The position numbers were made by a program, and so were the translations under genes. Shown in pieces: positions 48,754 to 58,354 of a stretch of 64,000 bases of DNA. The DNA is from Microbispora siamensis (GTDB lineage Bacteria > Actinomycetota > Actinomycetes > Streptosporangiales > Streptosporangiaceae), in assembly GCF_016863095.1 (NCBI RefSeq), contig NZ_BOOF01000005.1, positions 248,001 to 312,000 on the forward strand. Direction: 5' to 3'. The first letter of the stretch is position 1; every line of letters begins with the position of its first letter. The notes below the pieces were generated by a model. It was not told the DNA's origin. It worked only from the letters and a program-made list of their open reading frames with translations, and did no database searches.

Positions 48754-50319
48754 TCACGGGCTGAGCGGCAGGTACTCGAACCAGTCGAACGCGGCCACGT
48801 TGGAGCTCGGGCGGCCGTTGGAGCTGGCGTACATGCCGACGTAGGCCCCGGTGAAGCCGCCGGCCACGGCGCTGCTGAGGATCCTGCCGTCGACCGGGTC
48901 GCCGAGGTCGGTCCACTCCCCCGGCGCCACGGCGTACCTGGCCTGGTAGGCCTGCCCGCGCGCCTCCACTCCGAGATACAGCCGCCGCTGGCCGGGCACC
49001 CGTACGGAGGCGAGCAGGTCGTCCCAGCCCGCCCTCCTGCGGACGAGTTCGAGGCCGCGCGCGGTCCGCACGAGCAGCACGTGGTGGTCGTCGTTCTGCA
49101 CCAGGGCGAGACCGGCGCACTCCCCGGCCGCGGGCGTGAAGTCGAGCGCGGCGTGGACGGCGAAGTCCATGTGCTGCTGTCTGCGGGCGACCAGGCTCGG
49201 GTTGACCCGCTGGGCCAGCGTCTCCGGCCGCAGCCGCAGCCGCAGGCGGCTGTCGCCCAGGCTCCAGTAGGGCGTGCGCGGGGTGCGCAGGTGGTTCCAG
49301 ACGGGCGAGAGCCGGTCGGCGTCGAAGTGGTCGCAGGCGGGGACGGCGGGCCAGCGGTGCTCGGGCAGCGCCGGCCCCGCGGCCACGGACCCGACCTGCT
49401 CGGCGACCGGCCAGCCGTCCTCCCAGGAGACCCGGGTGAGGAACGTCTCCCTGCCCAGGTTGTCGCCTCTCACGTTGCCGGCGCCGAGGTCGCCCGGGGT
49501 GCCGTACGGGCGGGTGGCCAGCAGCACCATCCACCACTCGCCGTCCTGGGTCTCCACCAGGTCGGCGTGGCCCGTGCAGGCGATGGGGTGGCCGAGACCG
49601 AGATGCCGGTGGGTGAGGATCGGGTTGCGCGGGTTCGGCTCGTACGGCCCGGTGACGTGGTCGGCTCTGGCGACCACGACCGCGTGGTCGTACGACGTGC
49701 CGCCCTCCGAGGTCAGCAGGTAGTACCTGCCGCCGATCTTGTACAGGTGCGGGCCCTCGGACCACACGGCGCCCCGCTGTGCGGCCTCCCAGACGACCCG
49801 CTCCTCGCCGCGCGGCTCCAGTGTGGACGGGTCGAGCTCCAGGAGGTAGACCTCGGTCTCGCCGGGATAGCGGGGCGCGTCCTTCTCCCTGGTGCCGGTG
49901 AGCCAGACCCGGCCGTCGTCGAACAGCAGCGAGGGGTCGATGCCGCGGGTTCCCGGCAGCCATCGGGGTTCGCTCCAGGGGCCCGCGGGGTCGGTGGCGG
50001 TGACGACGAAGTTGCCCCGCCCGTCCACCAGCGTGGTGATCACGTGGAAGACGCCGTCGTGGTGGCGGATGGTGGCGGCGTAGACGCCGCCCGAGGGCCG
50101 CATGCCGTCCAGGTCGAGCTGGGACGGGCGGTCGAGCACGTGGCCGAGCTGCCGCCAGTTGACCAGGTCGCGGCTGTGGAAGATCGGCACACCGGGGAAC
50201 CACTCGAAGCTGGAGGTCACCAGGTAGTAGTCCTCGCCCACCCGGCAGACCGATGGATCGGGGTGGAACCCGGGGATGACCGGGTTCCGGTACTCCCAGC
50301 CGTCGACTCCGTCGATCAT
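48754..50319 (-). CDS. Intracellular GH43 beta-xylosidase / alpha-L-arabinofuranosidase
   Basis: A 521-residue enzyme. The five-bladed GH43 propeller fills residues 8-320, with the catalytic base Asp21 in HPDPSV, the pKa-modulating Asp in GIDPSLLFD and the acid Glu in VWSEGPHLYK. Residues about 335-520 are the C-terminal beta-sandwich common in this group (GLALVQNDDHHVLLV). No signal peptide, so it works on imported xylo-oligosaccharides. ATG 50319 has AGGAAGGGA upstream. It is the third gene of the xylan operon, 207 bases after the xylanase gene. Confidence 0.93.
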   Translation of the reverse strand: MIDGVDGWEYRNPVIPGFHPDPSVCRVGEDYYLVTSSFEWFPGVPIFHSRDLVNWRQLGHVLDRPSQLDLDGMRPSGGVYAATIRHHDGVFHVITTLVDGRGNFVVTATDPAGPWSEPRWLPGTRGIDPSLLFDDGRVWLTGTREKDAPRYPGETEVYLLELDPSTLEPRGEERVVWEAAQRGAVWSEGPHLYKIGGRYYLLTSEGGTSYDHAVVVARADHVTGPYEPNPRNPILTHRHLGLGHPIACTGHADLVETQDGEWWMVLLATRPYGTPGDLGAGNVRGDNLGRETFLTRVSWEDGWPVAEQVGSVAAGPALPEHRWPAVPACDHFDADRLSPVWNHLRTPRTPYWSLGDSRLRLRLRPETLAQRVNPSLVARRQQHMDFAVHAALDFTPAAGECAGLALVQNDDHHVLLVRTARGLELVRRRAGWDDLLASVRVPGQRRLYLGVEARGQAYQARYAVAPGEWTDLGDPVDGRILSSAVAGGFTGAYVGMYASSNGRPSSNVAAFDWFEYLPLSP

Positions 50320-50526
50320 TCGTCCCTTCCTCGAACGTGACGGGCCCGGTTCCCCAGGTGGGGAACCGGGCCGTCCGGCACGGACACGCGGCGCGCCTTC
50401 AAAGCGTGGGGCTTTCCAGCGCAGAGCCTTCCAGTGCGGGGCCTCCCTGCGCCAGGCCCCTGCACTGTCTGTCCTCTCCGCTGGGCCCCTTCGCCGGACC
50501 CGGTGCCGGAGCTCAGTGCCAGGAAC

Positions 50527-53500
50527 TCAGTGGCGCAGTTGGAGCACGCCCCAGTGGCTCGTGTCCCGGTATCCCTGCCCGGTGGCGTCGTTCCAGGTCA
50601 CCGCGCTGGTCCTGGCGGCCCCCGTGGCGTCGTTGACCTGGACGTCGAAGCCGAGCAGCGTGCCGTCCCGCAGCGTGATCGTGGGCAGCTTGACGGCGGC
50701 CTCGACCACGTAGCCGCCGGGGACGACCTTGGCGGCGGCCGTCAGGTTGCCCGCGATGGCGGCGGGGTCGAGCGGACCTCCGGCCGACGTCCTCCCGGAG
50801 AAGCTGATCCGATACTGGCCGTCGTCGTCGCCGTAGCCCCTGGTCTTGCCGTTGCCGGGGTCGACGAAGAACTCGACGGAGTCCTGCTCCCACGGGTTGG
50901 CCGACTGCTCGCTGAGCGTGGGGTCGGCGACCTGCGCCAGCAGGTACAGCGTGTCGCCGCTCCACATGGCCCGGGCCCGCGCGGTCGCCCCCGACGTGCC
51001 CTGGATCCAGGTGGCGGTGCGGATCTCCGGCGCCGCCGCCCAGGCCCGGTCGACGGTGCCGTCGACCACCGGCCGGCGGCCCGGCGCGGTGGCCAGCTTC
51101 ACCGCGGGCGTGGCGGTGACCTTCCCGGTCCAGGAGGTCTGCGAGCCGCCGGAGGCGTCGGCGACCGCCACGGTGACGTCGGTCCCGATCGGGAGCCGCG
51201 CCTCCACCCGGTAGCCGCCGGCCGTCTTCCTCACGGCCGCGTCGACGCCGCGCGGGTGGCCGCCGTCGCGCCGGACGGCGTACGGCGTGCCGCCCACGGT
51301 GAACGTGACCCGGTCGCCCCGGTCGTCGCTCGGGTCGCGCACCTCGGCCAGGACGTACAGCCACCTGGCCGAGGAGCGGGCCTGGAACCCGGCGGACACG
51401 TCGCCGACGCGGGCGATCGGGGCGTCGGGCAGCAGGTCCCATTCGAGGTCGCGACCGCCGTCCACCTTCGGCGTCGCAGCGGGGGCCTCCAGTCTGCGCA
51501 CCAGCGGCGGCAGCTTCGCCGGGTCCACGACGCCCCAGTACGCCGGCTTGGCCTGGAGCTCGTCGTCGAAGAGCAGCGGGGCGTTCAGCCGGGTGATCGG
51601 GAAGGTCGACAGCCAGGTGGCGTCGTCGGCCAGGCCCCACACGGTGACCGAGCTGATCTGCGCCTTGTGCCTGCGGAAGACGTCGAACAGCTCCTTGTAG
51701 CGGTAGCCCTGCTCGGCGAGCACCTCGGCCGGCACCTCGTCGTAGGTGGAGACGAAGTCGGGGTAGACGCTCACGTCCAGCTCGGTGATCTGCTGGTCCA
51801 CCCCGAGCGTGGCGAACCGCTCGATGGTGGCCTCGACCTCGGAAGCCGGTGGCTGCTCGATGTTGAGGTGGAGCTGGTGGCCGACGCCGTCGATCGGCAC
51901 GCCCTCGGCCCTCAGCTTCTTCACCAGGTCGTACAGCGCCTGCCGCTTGCGCGGGAACTCGGTGTTGTAGTCGTTGATGAACAGCTTGGCGGCCGGGTCG
52001 GTCTCGTGCGCGACGCGGAAGGCCGTGCGGATGAAGTCGAGGCCGGTGATCTGGAACCACTTCGACCGGCGCAGGCCGTCGGGCTGGTTCTCGTCCACGA
52101 CCTCGTTGACCACGTCCCAGACCGCGATCTTGCCCTTGTAGCGGCCGACCAGCGTCTTCACGTGGTTCTCCAGCCGCTTGAGCAGCAGCGCCTTGTCCTC
52201 GGGCGAGGAGGTGAGGTCGCGGTCGCCGTCCTTGAACACCCAGTCGGGTGTCTGGCTGTGCCAGGCGAGCGTGTGCCCGCGGAAGGTGAGGCCGTGCTGG
52301 ACGGCGTAGTTCACCAGGTAGTCGCCCTCGGCGAAGGTGAACTCGCCCTCACGCGGCTCGGTCGCGTCCCACTTCAGGTCGTTGCCGGGGGTGACCCCGC
52401 CGAAGTGCTTGAGCAGCAGGTCGCCGTGTTCGCCGAGCGTCTGCGCGCGGGCGACGGCCGCGCCCAGCGTGAACGGCACCTCGTCCTTGAGCGAGGGGAT
52501 GTCGGTCTGGATCGGCTTGGGCTCGACGTACGTCAGCGTGAAGTCGTCAAGGTAGAACGGGAACGTGCCGGTGTCGGACTCCACGTAGACGCTGAGGAAG
52601 TCCACGTCGTACGCGAGCGTGTAGGTGCCGGTGAGCTGCACCCACTGTCCTTCGGGGACGGCCTTCGGCGCGGCCACCCGCTCGTAGCTGGGGGTGCCGT
52701 TCGTCCGGCGCTCGATCGACAGGCCGAGACCGCCCGCGCTCGTGTCCGGGCCGAGGCGCACCCAGGCCGACAGGGTGTACTTCGACCCCTTGGCCATCTT
52801 GCCGAGCACGCTGATCGCCGGGCCGTCCCAGGAGGCCGAGCGGCCGGTCACCGCGAGGCTGCGGGAGCCGCCGTGCGCGGCCTCCGTGCTCGCCGTCAGG
52901 GACGCCGAGGCGCGCGGCGACCAGCCCTGGGCCGTGCCGGTCTCGAAGTCGGTGCTCAGGCCCGAGCGCGCGGGGTCGGTGTCGGAGGTGATGACGATGT
53001 CGTCGATGTAGTACTTCGCGGTGGCCTCGGAGCTCTCGGCGTAGAGCTGCAGGCCGGTGGAGTCGGCGCCGAAGGAGTAGGTGCCCGACAGCTCGGCCCA
53101 GCCGCCGTCGTTCACGGTGGCGGCGGCCACGCGTTCGTAGGTGGTGTCGCCGCCGTCGGGCGTGCGCTGCACGGTCAGCGCGATCGTGCTCGACGGCTCC
53201 CCGCTCACCATCCGGGCGTACGCCGTGACCTGGTACGTGACGCCCTTCTGGAAGGGCGGGCTGATGGACGCCCCGTGCCAGGTGGCGGTGCGGCCGGAGG
53301 TGAGCAGGGAGCGCGACCCCGAGTGCGCGGCGTCGGAGGTCGCGCCGACCTCGACCCCGTCGCCTCTGGGCCCCCACCCCTGGGTGGTGCCGTCTTCGAA
53401 GTCGTACTTCGCGACCTGCACGGCCGCGGCGCCGGCGGGTGTCGCACTCGCCGCGACCACCGGCAGTCCCGCGAACAGGCACAGGACGGCCGCGGCAGCG

Positions 53501-53559
53501 GGCCGTACTGCAAGCGAACGCAGGATCGCCGCGGCCGCCCGGGAACGGAGGCTGCGCAT
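50527..53559 (-). CDS. Secreted modular GH10 endo-xylanase
   Basis: A 1010-residue exported xylanase. Signal peptide about 1-45. Two CBM22-type modules follow (about 48-190 and 195-345; each with a KYYIDDI or FYLDDFTL end). The GH10 barrel is at about 350-690 with acid/base Glu486 (WDVVNEVVDE) and nucleophile Glu593 (ITELDVSVY). Two CBM9-type modules form the C-terminus (about 700-1010), which bind chain ends of xylan or cellulose. This is the CBM22-GH10-CBM9 plan of large actinobacterial xylanases. ATG 53559 is 22 bases after the GH5 stop with GAGGAGA upstream. Confidence 0.95.
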   Translation of the reverse strand: MRSLRSRAAAAILRSLAVRPAAAAVLCLFAGLPVVAASATPAGAAAVQVAKYDFEDGTTQGWGPRGDGVEVGATSDAAHSGSRSLLTSGRTATWHGASISPPFQKGVTYQVTAYARMVSGEPSSTIALTVQRTPDGGDTTYERVAAATVNDGGWAELSGTYSFGADSTGLQLYAESSEATAKYYIDDIVITSDTDPARSGLSTDFETGTAQGWSPRASASLTASTEAAHGGSRSLAVTGRSASWDGPAISVLGKMAKGSKYTLSAWVRLGPDTSAGGLGLSIERRTNGTPSYERVAAPKAVPEGQWVQLTGTYTLAYDVDFLSVYVESDTGTFPFYLDDFTLTYVEPKPIQTDIPSLKDEVPFTLGAAVARAQTLGEHGDLLLKHFGGVTPGNDLKWDATEPREGEFTFAEGDYLVNYAVQHGLTFRGHTLAWHSQTPDWVFKDGDRDLTSSPEDKALLLKRLENHVKTLVGRYKGKIAVWDVVNEVVDENQPDGLRRSKWFQITGLDFIRTAFRVAHETDPAAKLFINDYNTEFPRKRQALYDLVKKLRAEGVPIDGVGHQLHLNIEQPPASEVEATIERFATLGVDQQITELDVSVYPDFVSTYDEVPAEVLAEQGYRYKELFDVFRRHKAQISSVTVWGLADDATWLSTFPITRLNAPLLFDDELQAKPAYWGVVDPAKLPPLVRRLEAPAATPKVDGGRDLEWDLLPDAPIARVGDVSAGFQARSSARWLYVLAEVRDPSDDRGDRVTFTVGGTPYAVRRDGGHPRGVDAAVRKTAGGYRVEARLPIGTDVTVAVADASGGSQTSWTGKVTATPAVKLATAPGRRPVVDGTVDRAWAAAPEIRTATWIQGTSGATARARAMWSGDTLYLLAQVADPTLSEQSANPWEQDSVEFFVDPGNGKTRGYGDDDGQYRISFSGRTSAGGPLDPAAIAGNLTAAAKVVPGGYVVEAAVKLPTITLRDGTLLGFDVQVNDATGAARTSAVTWNDATGQGYRDTSHWGVLQLRH

Positions 53560-53581
53560 CGGGGGGTCTCCTCGTGCCGCG

Positions 53582-54958
53582 CTAGCGCGCGGCCAGGTTG
53601 TCGGCGAGAAGCCGGATCAGGGGCTCGCGCCGGGTGCAGTTGGACAGGGCGAAGGAGTCGGCGAGCGCGAGCAGTTCGTCGTCGTCCAGCCCGCGGAACA
53701 GCTCGGCGTACTCGGGGAGCAGCGCCTGGGCGATCAGGATGTGCCGGATGAGGTCGTCGGTCTGGTAGCGGGCGCCCCACGGGTAAGGGTCCCAGGAAGG
53801 AAACTCCGTGTCGATCAGCCGGTGCAGCGGCGCGAGCTCGCTCGCCGTCTCCTCCATCGTCGAGCCCCACCGGTCGGCGCCGAGCCGCTTCTTCTTCGCC
53901 ATGAACGGCCCGAACCGCTCCATGTAGGGCATGCCTCCGCAGACCAGCCCCTGCAGGCCGACGTCCTTGTACGTCCAGATGGACCAGCCGGCCTCGTGCG
54001 CGTCGAAGATCTCCAGCTGGTCGCGCAGGATCTGGTAGCGCTGCTCGTCCACGGAGGGGTCGCCGGTGTAGACGGGCCCGAACTCGCCGACCCAGATCGG
54101 CGTGCCCGTCTCGCGCTGGAAGGCGGTGCGGCGGGCGAAGGCGCGCTCGAGTTCGTCGCGGTCACACCACTCGCCGCGGGTGTACCCGGGGTACGGCCCG
54201 CCGTGCGCGAATCCGGCCAGCGCGTAGTCATGGCAGACGAACACGGTGTTCTCGTAGACCTCACGGAACACCGAGAAGTCGGTCGAGTAGGTGTTCCCGT
54301 CGAGGAACAGCACGTGAGCGGGGTCGACGGCGCGCAGCGCCTTGACCAGACGGTCGTAGAAGGGCCCGACCACCTGGCCGCTCGAGTCGGCCGGCTCGTT
54401 GATCGGGTTGTAGCCCGCCACCCACGGGTTGTCCCTGTAGTGGTCGGCAATCGCCTCCCAAAGGTGAACCGCCCGGTCCTGGAAGTGCCGGTGCTGCCAG
54501 AAGGAGGCGACGTGGGTGGGGTTGTCGGAGTGCCAGTGCTGGTTCTGAGCCCCCGGAAGCGCGTGCAGGTCGATGACGCTGTAGACGCCGCGCTCCCCCA
54601 GCAGGTCGACGACCCGGTCGAGGTGGCGGAAACCACGCTCGATGATCTCCATCGGCCGGTCGTCCGCCTCGAAGTGGTGGTAGTTCACCGGGATGCGCAC
54701 GCAGTTGACGCCCATGTCCCGCAGGAGGTCGGCGTCGGCCTCGGTGAAGAACGAGGTCAGGAAGCGGTCGAAGAACAACTCGTAGCGTTCCTCGCCGAGC
54801 ACCTCCCGCACCGCCGCGCGCATCGAGGACTCGTCGGCCGGGTAGCCGGTGATGAAGTTCTCCATGTTGAGCCAGCCGCCCAGGCCCACCCCCCGCAGCC
54901 TGACCGGGTCGCCTGCCTCGTCTACCAGCCGAGATCCGGACACGCGCAGCAGCGTCAT
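53582..54958 (-). CDS. GH5-family glycoside hydrolase
   Basis: A 458-residue enzyme with a GH5 TIM barrel: start GVGLGGWLNMENFITG, the substrate Arg in VNCVRIPVNYHHF, acid/base Glu188 in NPINEPAD, and nucleophile Glu292 in VGEFGP. A His/Tyr pair lies in CHDYALAGFAHGG. No signal peptide, so a role on imported oligosaccharides (gluco-, manno- or xylo-configured) is likely. The exact specificity cannot be read. ATG 54958 has AGGAG upstream. It is the first gene of the operon facing the LacI regulator. Confidence 0.9.
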   Translation of the reverse strand: MTLLRVSGSRLVDEAGDPVRLRGVGLGGWLNMENFITGYPADESSMRAAVREVLGEERYELFFDRFLTSFFTEADADLLRDMGVNCVRIPVNYHHFEADDRPMEIIERGFRHLDRVVDLLGERGVYSVIDLHALPGAQNQHWHSDNPTHVASFWQHRHFQDRAVHLWEAIADHYRDNPWVAGYNPINEPADSSGQVVGPFYDRLVKALRAVDPAHVLFLDGNTYSTDFSVFREVYENTVFVCHDYALAGFAHGGPYPGYTRGEWCDRDELERAFARRTAFQRETGTPIWVGEFGPVYTGDPSVDEQRYQILRDQLEIFDAHEAGWSIWTYKDVGLQGLVCGGMPYMERFGPFMAKKKRLGADRWGSTMEETASELAPLHRLIDTEFPSWDPYPWGARYQTDDLIRHILIAQALLPEYAELFRGLDDDELLALADSFALSNCTRREPLIRLLADNLAAR

Positions 54959-55045
54959 CGATTCTCCTCAATCCTCGGTACCGGCGGCGTGGCCGGAGGG
55001 CGACGGCCCCCGCCTCCTCCTCGCTACCCGCTGTTGACGGTCGCG

Positions 55046-55077
55046 CTGAAAGTTTCGGCTAGTATCCGAATGTTTCG
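55046..55077. promoter_or_regulatory. Two operators flanking the -10 of the GH5-xylanase-GH43 operon
   Basis: CTGAAAGTTTCGG (55046-55058) and CGAATGTTTCG (55067-55077) are imperfect versions of CGAAA-N-TTTCG. They lie on either side of a minus-strand -10, GATACT (55066-55061). A LacI-type protein bound here would block the promoter. Confidence 0.7.
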
Positions 55078-55177
55078 TGGTCCGGAGGATAAGTAAAGCT
55101 GAGGTTGAGCGTCAAGGGCGCTCGCGGCTTGATCACGGCCGTCTGGCGTCTCATCAGGAGGAACCGGTTCAGGTCTC

Positions 55178-55190
55178 CCGAAACTTTCGG
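55178..55190. promoter_or_regulatory. Perfect operator CCGAAACTTTCGG in the lacI promoter
   Basis: This 13-base palindrome lies directly before the lacI -10 TACGAT (55192-55197), which is 7 bases from the ATG. It matches the CGAA-N-TTCG pattern reported for xylan-related LacI regulators such as BxlR, and implies autoregulation. Confidence 0.75.
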
Positions 55191-55204
55191 CTACGATCTG
55201 CTTC

Positions 55205-56215
55205 ATGCCAGTGAAGAGGCGGGTGACCATCGCCCAGATAGCGGAGGAGGCCGGAGTCTCCGTTCCGACCGTGTCCAAGGTGATCAACGGCCGTCCCGAG
55301 GTGGCGCCGGAGACCCGTCAGCGGGTGGAGCGCCTCCTGCAGAAGCACGGATACCAGCGCAGGACGGGGCAGGGCGACGGCCCGGTCGGTTTACTGGACC
55401 TGGTTTTCGCCGAGATCGAGAGCCCGTGGGCCATGGAGCTGGTGCGCGGGGCCGAGCAGGCGGCGCACGAGGCCGCCGCGAGCGTGGTGATCTCCGTGCT
55501 GCACACCCACGCGGGCCCCGGCCGTGACTGGCTGGAGCGCATCGCGGCGCGGCGCACGGACGGTGTGATCATCGTCAGCTCCCGGCTCTCGGTGCGGCAG
55601 CAGGGCCAGCTCAGCGCCCGCTCGATCCCGTTCGTCGTCGTCGATCCCGAGGGCGAGCCGCCGCCCGGCGTGGCGTCGGTCGGCGCGACCAACTGGCACG
55701 GCGGCCTCGCGGCCACGCGCCACCTTCTCGACCTCGGCCACACCCGGATCGGCATGATCGGCGGCCCGCCCGACATGCTGTGCAGCCGGGCCAGGATCGA
55801 CGGCTACCGCGCCGCGCTGGAGACGGCCGGGGTGTCCATCGACCCGGAGCTCATCCGGTACGGCGACTTCCTCGTCAACTCGGGCCACGACGCCGGGCAC
55901 GCGCTGCTCTCGCTCGACAACCCTCCGACCGCCATCTTCGCCGGCAGCGACATGCAGGCGTTCGGCGTGTTCGAGGCGGCCCGGCAGCGGGGCCTGCGGG
56001 TGCCCGAGGACCTCAGCGTGGTCGGCTTCGACGACCTGCCGCTGTCCCGGTCCGCGTGGCCGCCGCTGACCACCGTGCGCCAGCCCCTGGAGGAGATGGC
56101 CGCGCTGGCCGCGCGGATGGTGCTGGCCATGGGCCGGGGCGAGAACACCGAGGCCCGCCGCGTCGAGCTGTCCACCGACCTCGTGGTCCGGGAGAGCACC
56201 GCACGGCCCCGGTGA
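55205..56215 (+). CDS. LacI-family repressor of the xylan operon
   Basis: A 336-residue LacI protein. Its helix-turn-helix and hinge lie at residues about 7-55 (VTIAQIAEEAGVSVPTVSKVING, ETRQRVERLLQKHGY). A periplasmic-binding-protein-like effector domain follows (DGVIIVSSRLS, GHTRIGMIGGPPDMLCSRARIDGY, PTAIFAGSDMQAFGVFEAA, VVGFDDLPLSRSAWPPLTTVRQP). The transcript is leaderless. It is divergent from GH5-xylanase-GH43 with matching operators at both promoters. Xylo-oligosaccharide is the likely inducer. Confidence 0.95.
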   Translation: MPVKRRVTIAQIAEEAGVSVPTVSKVINGRPEVAPETRQRVERLLQKHGYQRRTGQGDGPVGLLDLVFAEIESPWAMELVRGAEQAAHEAAASVVISVLHTHAGPGRDWLERIAARRTDGVIIVSSRLSVRQQGQLSARSIPFVVVDPEGEPPPGVASVGATNWHGGLAATRHLLDLGHTRIGMIGGPPDMLCSRARIDGYRAALETAGVSIDPELIRYGDFLVNSGHDAGHALLSLDNPPTAIFAGSDMQAFGVFEAARQRGLRVPEDLSVVGFDDLPLSRSAWPPLTTVRQPLEEMAALAARMVLAMGRGENTEARRVELSTDLVVRESTARPR

Positions 56216-56273
56216 AACCGGGACCGATCCCATGATCGTCCAAAATGGGAGCGCATGGACGAATGGGGGCGGG

Positions 56274-56333
56274 ATGACCGACGAACACGCTAAGGTTTCT
56301 GCGGATATCGCCGGGTTCGCGGGACGGGGCTGA
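56274..56333 (+). other. Possible 19-residue leader ORF before the S33 hydrolase
   Basis: ATG 56274 to TGA 56333 encodes MTDEHAKVSADIAGFAGRG, and its stop lies three bases before the TTG start of the next gene. It is preceded by GGGGGCGGG. It might couple translation to the weak TTG, or be chance. Confidence 0.3.
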
Positions 56334-56336
56334 CGG

Positions 56337-58328
56337 TTGCGGAGTTCGCGTGGAGCGGCCGTCACGGCATTCGCCGCGGCGCTCGTGCTTCTGGGAGGTT
56401 CCGGGTCGGCGGCCCTCGCGGCGCCGGTCCGCGACGGGGCCGGGACGGTACGGGCCGGAACAACGTGGTCCGGGACGGTGCCGGCCGGGACAGCATGGTC
56501 CGGGACGGTGCCGGGCGCGGGGCACGCGGTGACCGGCCCGGCGTCGGCGGTTTCCCGCGAGCGGGCGGCCGAGGCGGCGGAAGGGTCCGTCGAGGAGCAC
56601 CCGTGCCCGGTCGCCGTGCCGTCCGGCACGACCTGCGGCTACCTCCTCGCCCCCGAGCGGCGTGACGTCCCCAACAGCAGGACGATCAAGGTCGGCTACG
56701 CGGTGCACCGGGCGTCACAGGCCTCGGGGCGGGCGGCCGACCCGGTCGTCTACATGAGCGGCGGGCCGGGATCGGCCTCGCTCCAGCTCACCGGGTTCCT
56801 CAGCCAGATGTTCCCCGGCCGCGACGTGGTCGTGCTCGAACAGCGCGGCGGGCGCTACTCCGAACCCAGGCTGAGCTGCCCCGAGATCGTCCGCGGGGTC
56901 GTGGACACCCTGCGCACGCCCGGGCCCGCGTCGGCCGAGACCACCCCGCTCGCCCGGCAGGCGCTGGCCTGCCAGTCGCGCCTGGAGGCCGAGCACGTCG
57001 ACCTGCGCGGCTACCGGACCGCCGAGATCGCGGCCGACGTCGTGGACCTGCGGACCGCGCTCGGCTACCCGCGGTGGTACCTGTTCGGCGTCAGCTACTC
57101 CACCCGCCCCATGCTGCTGGCGGCGGCGCGCGACCCGCAGGGCACCCGGGGGGTCGTGCTGGACTCCCTGCTTCCCGCGGGTTCCCGCTGGTACGACAAG
57201 GCGTCCGCCGCGCTCTCGGCGACGATGACCAAGCTGGGCGTCGCCGCCCGGTTCGACGCCATGGTGAAGGCGCTCGACGCGCACCCAGCGACGTACGAGA
57301 CCAAGGACCCGCTCACCCACAAGCGGCTGACGGTGCAGCTCAACGGGGACGACGTGGCGACGATCCTCGGCGAGGCGCTGCACGAGACCGACGTGATCCC
57401 GATCGTGCCGGCCCTCGTGGACGGGCTGGCCGCCGGGCGCACCGAACTGCTGCAACCCCTGGTCGACGCGGCCGGAGACGGACTGACCTCGCACGAGTGG
57501 GGCCTGTACTACGCCGTCCAATGCCAGGACGAGGCGCCGTACAACTCCTTCCCCGGCTCGCGGGGCCCCCGGCTGTTCACCGGGGTCGTCGACGCGGCGG
57601 TCTGCGACGCCTGGGGCCTGCCGGCCGCGCGAGCCGACGCCGACCTCCTGACCCCGCACGCGTCGGTCACCCAGACGGCGTCGTCGGAGGGGGCGGCGCC
57701 GCCGATGCTGGTCCTCGGCGGCCAGTACGACCCCACCACACCCCCGGAGGCCGCGCGGCAGGCGGTGTCGGCGGTGCCGGGCGCGCGGTTCGCCGAGTTC
57801 GCCGGGACCGGGCACGCCGCCTTCTTGTCGAGCGCCTGCAGCCGTCAGATGATCGCCGCGTTCCTCGACGACCCGGCCGCGACGGCCAGCCCGTGCGACC
57901 CCGGCGCCGCGCCGTACCCGGTCGTGCGACCGGGCGACCTGCTCCTCACGTCCTCGGTCTACCGGCTGTCCCGGTCGCCGATCCCGCTGGCCGTCCCCGC
58001 GGTCTTCCTGCTCGTGTCGGCCGTCCAGCTCGTCGCGGGGCTGGTCTCCCTGGTGCGCAGGCGCGGCGGCGGGCTGAGCGCGCTCGCGGGCCTGGCGGGC
58101 GTCGCGCTGGGCGCGCTGTCGGCCCTCAGCCTGTCGGAGATCCGGGACTGGACCACGCTCGCGATCGGGGTGCCGCACGCCCTGGCCTGGTATGGCCTGC
58201 TGGCCCTCGTCTCCACCGGGCTGTCGATCGTCGAGGCGTTCCGGCTGAACGCCGCCGCCGCGAAGATCGTCCCCGCCCTGACCGGCCTCGTGCTGCTCGC
58301 CTGGCTGTACGGCTGGCTGCTGGCCTGA
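56337..58328 (+). CDS. Secreted alpha/beta hydrolase (S33 tripeptidyl-aminopeptidase-like) with C-terminal membrane domain
   Basis: A 663-residue protein. Signal peptide about 1-28, then a low-complexity stretch with a repeated TWSGTVPAG unit. The hydrolase core has the oxyanion motif VYMSGGPGSAS, the nucleophile in LFGVSYSTRP, the Asp in LGGQYDPTTPP and the His in GTGHAAFL, as in SlpD/SlpE-like mycelium-associated peptidases. The last ~130 residues hold four hydrophobic spans, so the catalytic part would be displayed on the outer face of the membrane. TTG 56337 is the only start that keeps the signal peptide. Confidence 0.85.
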   Translation: MRSSRGAAVTAFAAALVLLGGSGSAALAAPVRDGAGTVRAGTTWSGTVPAGTAWSGTVPGAGHAVTGPASAVSRERAAEAAEGSVEEHPCPVAVPSGTTCGYLLAPERRDVPNSRTIKVGYAVHRASQASGRAADPVVYMSGGPGSASLQLTGFLSQMFPGRDVVVLEQRGGRYSEPRLSCPEIVRGVVDTLRTPGPASAETTPLARQALACQSRLEAEHVDLRGYRTAEIAADVVDLRTALGYPRWYLFGVSYSTRPMLLAAARDPQGTRGVVLDSLLPAGSRWYDKASAALSATMTKLGVAARFDAMVKALDAHPATYETKDPLTHKRLTVQLNGDDVATILGEALHETDVIPIVPALVDGLAAGRTELLQPLVDAAGDGLTSHEWGLYYAVQCQDEAPYNSFPGSRGPRLFTGVVDAAVCDAWGLPAARADADLLTPHASVTQTASSEGAAPPMLVLGGQYDPTTPPEAARQAVSAVPGARFAEFAGTGHAAFLSSACSRQMIAAFLDDPAATASPCDPGAAPYPVVRPGDLLLTSSVYRLSRSPIPLAVPAVFLLVSAVQLVAGLVSLVRRRGGGLSALAGLAGVALGALSALSLSEIRDWTTLAIGVPHALAWYGLLALVSTGLSIVEAFRLNAAAAKIVPALTGLVLLAWLYGWLLA

Positions 58329-58354
58329 TCAAGCTCGCCTTAAGGGCTGATTAA

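Noticed and set aside
50434-53751. 1105-residue open frame opposite the xylanase
   Set aside because: Shadow of the GH10 xylanase gene; no motif.
54959-55204. Riboswitch in the 246 bp GH5/lacI intergenic region
   Set aside because: The sequence is explained by three LacI operators and two promoters; no conserved riboswitch core is seen.
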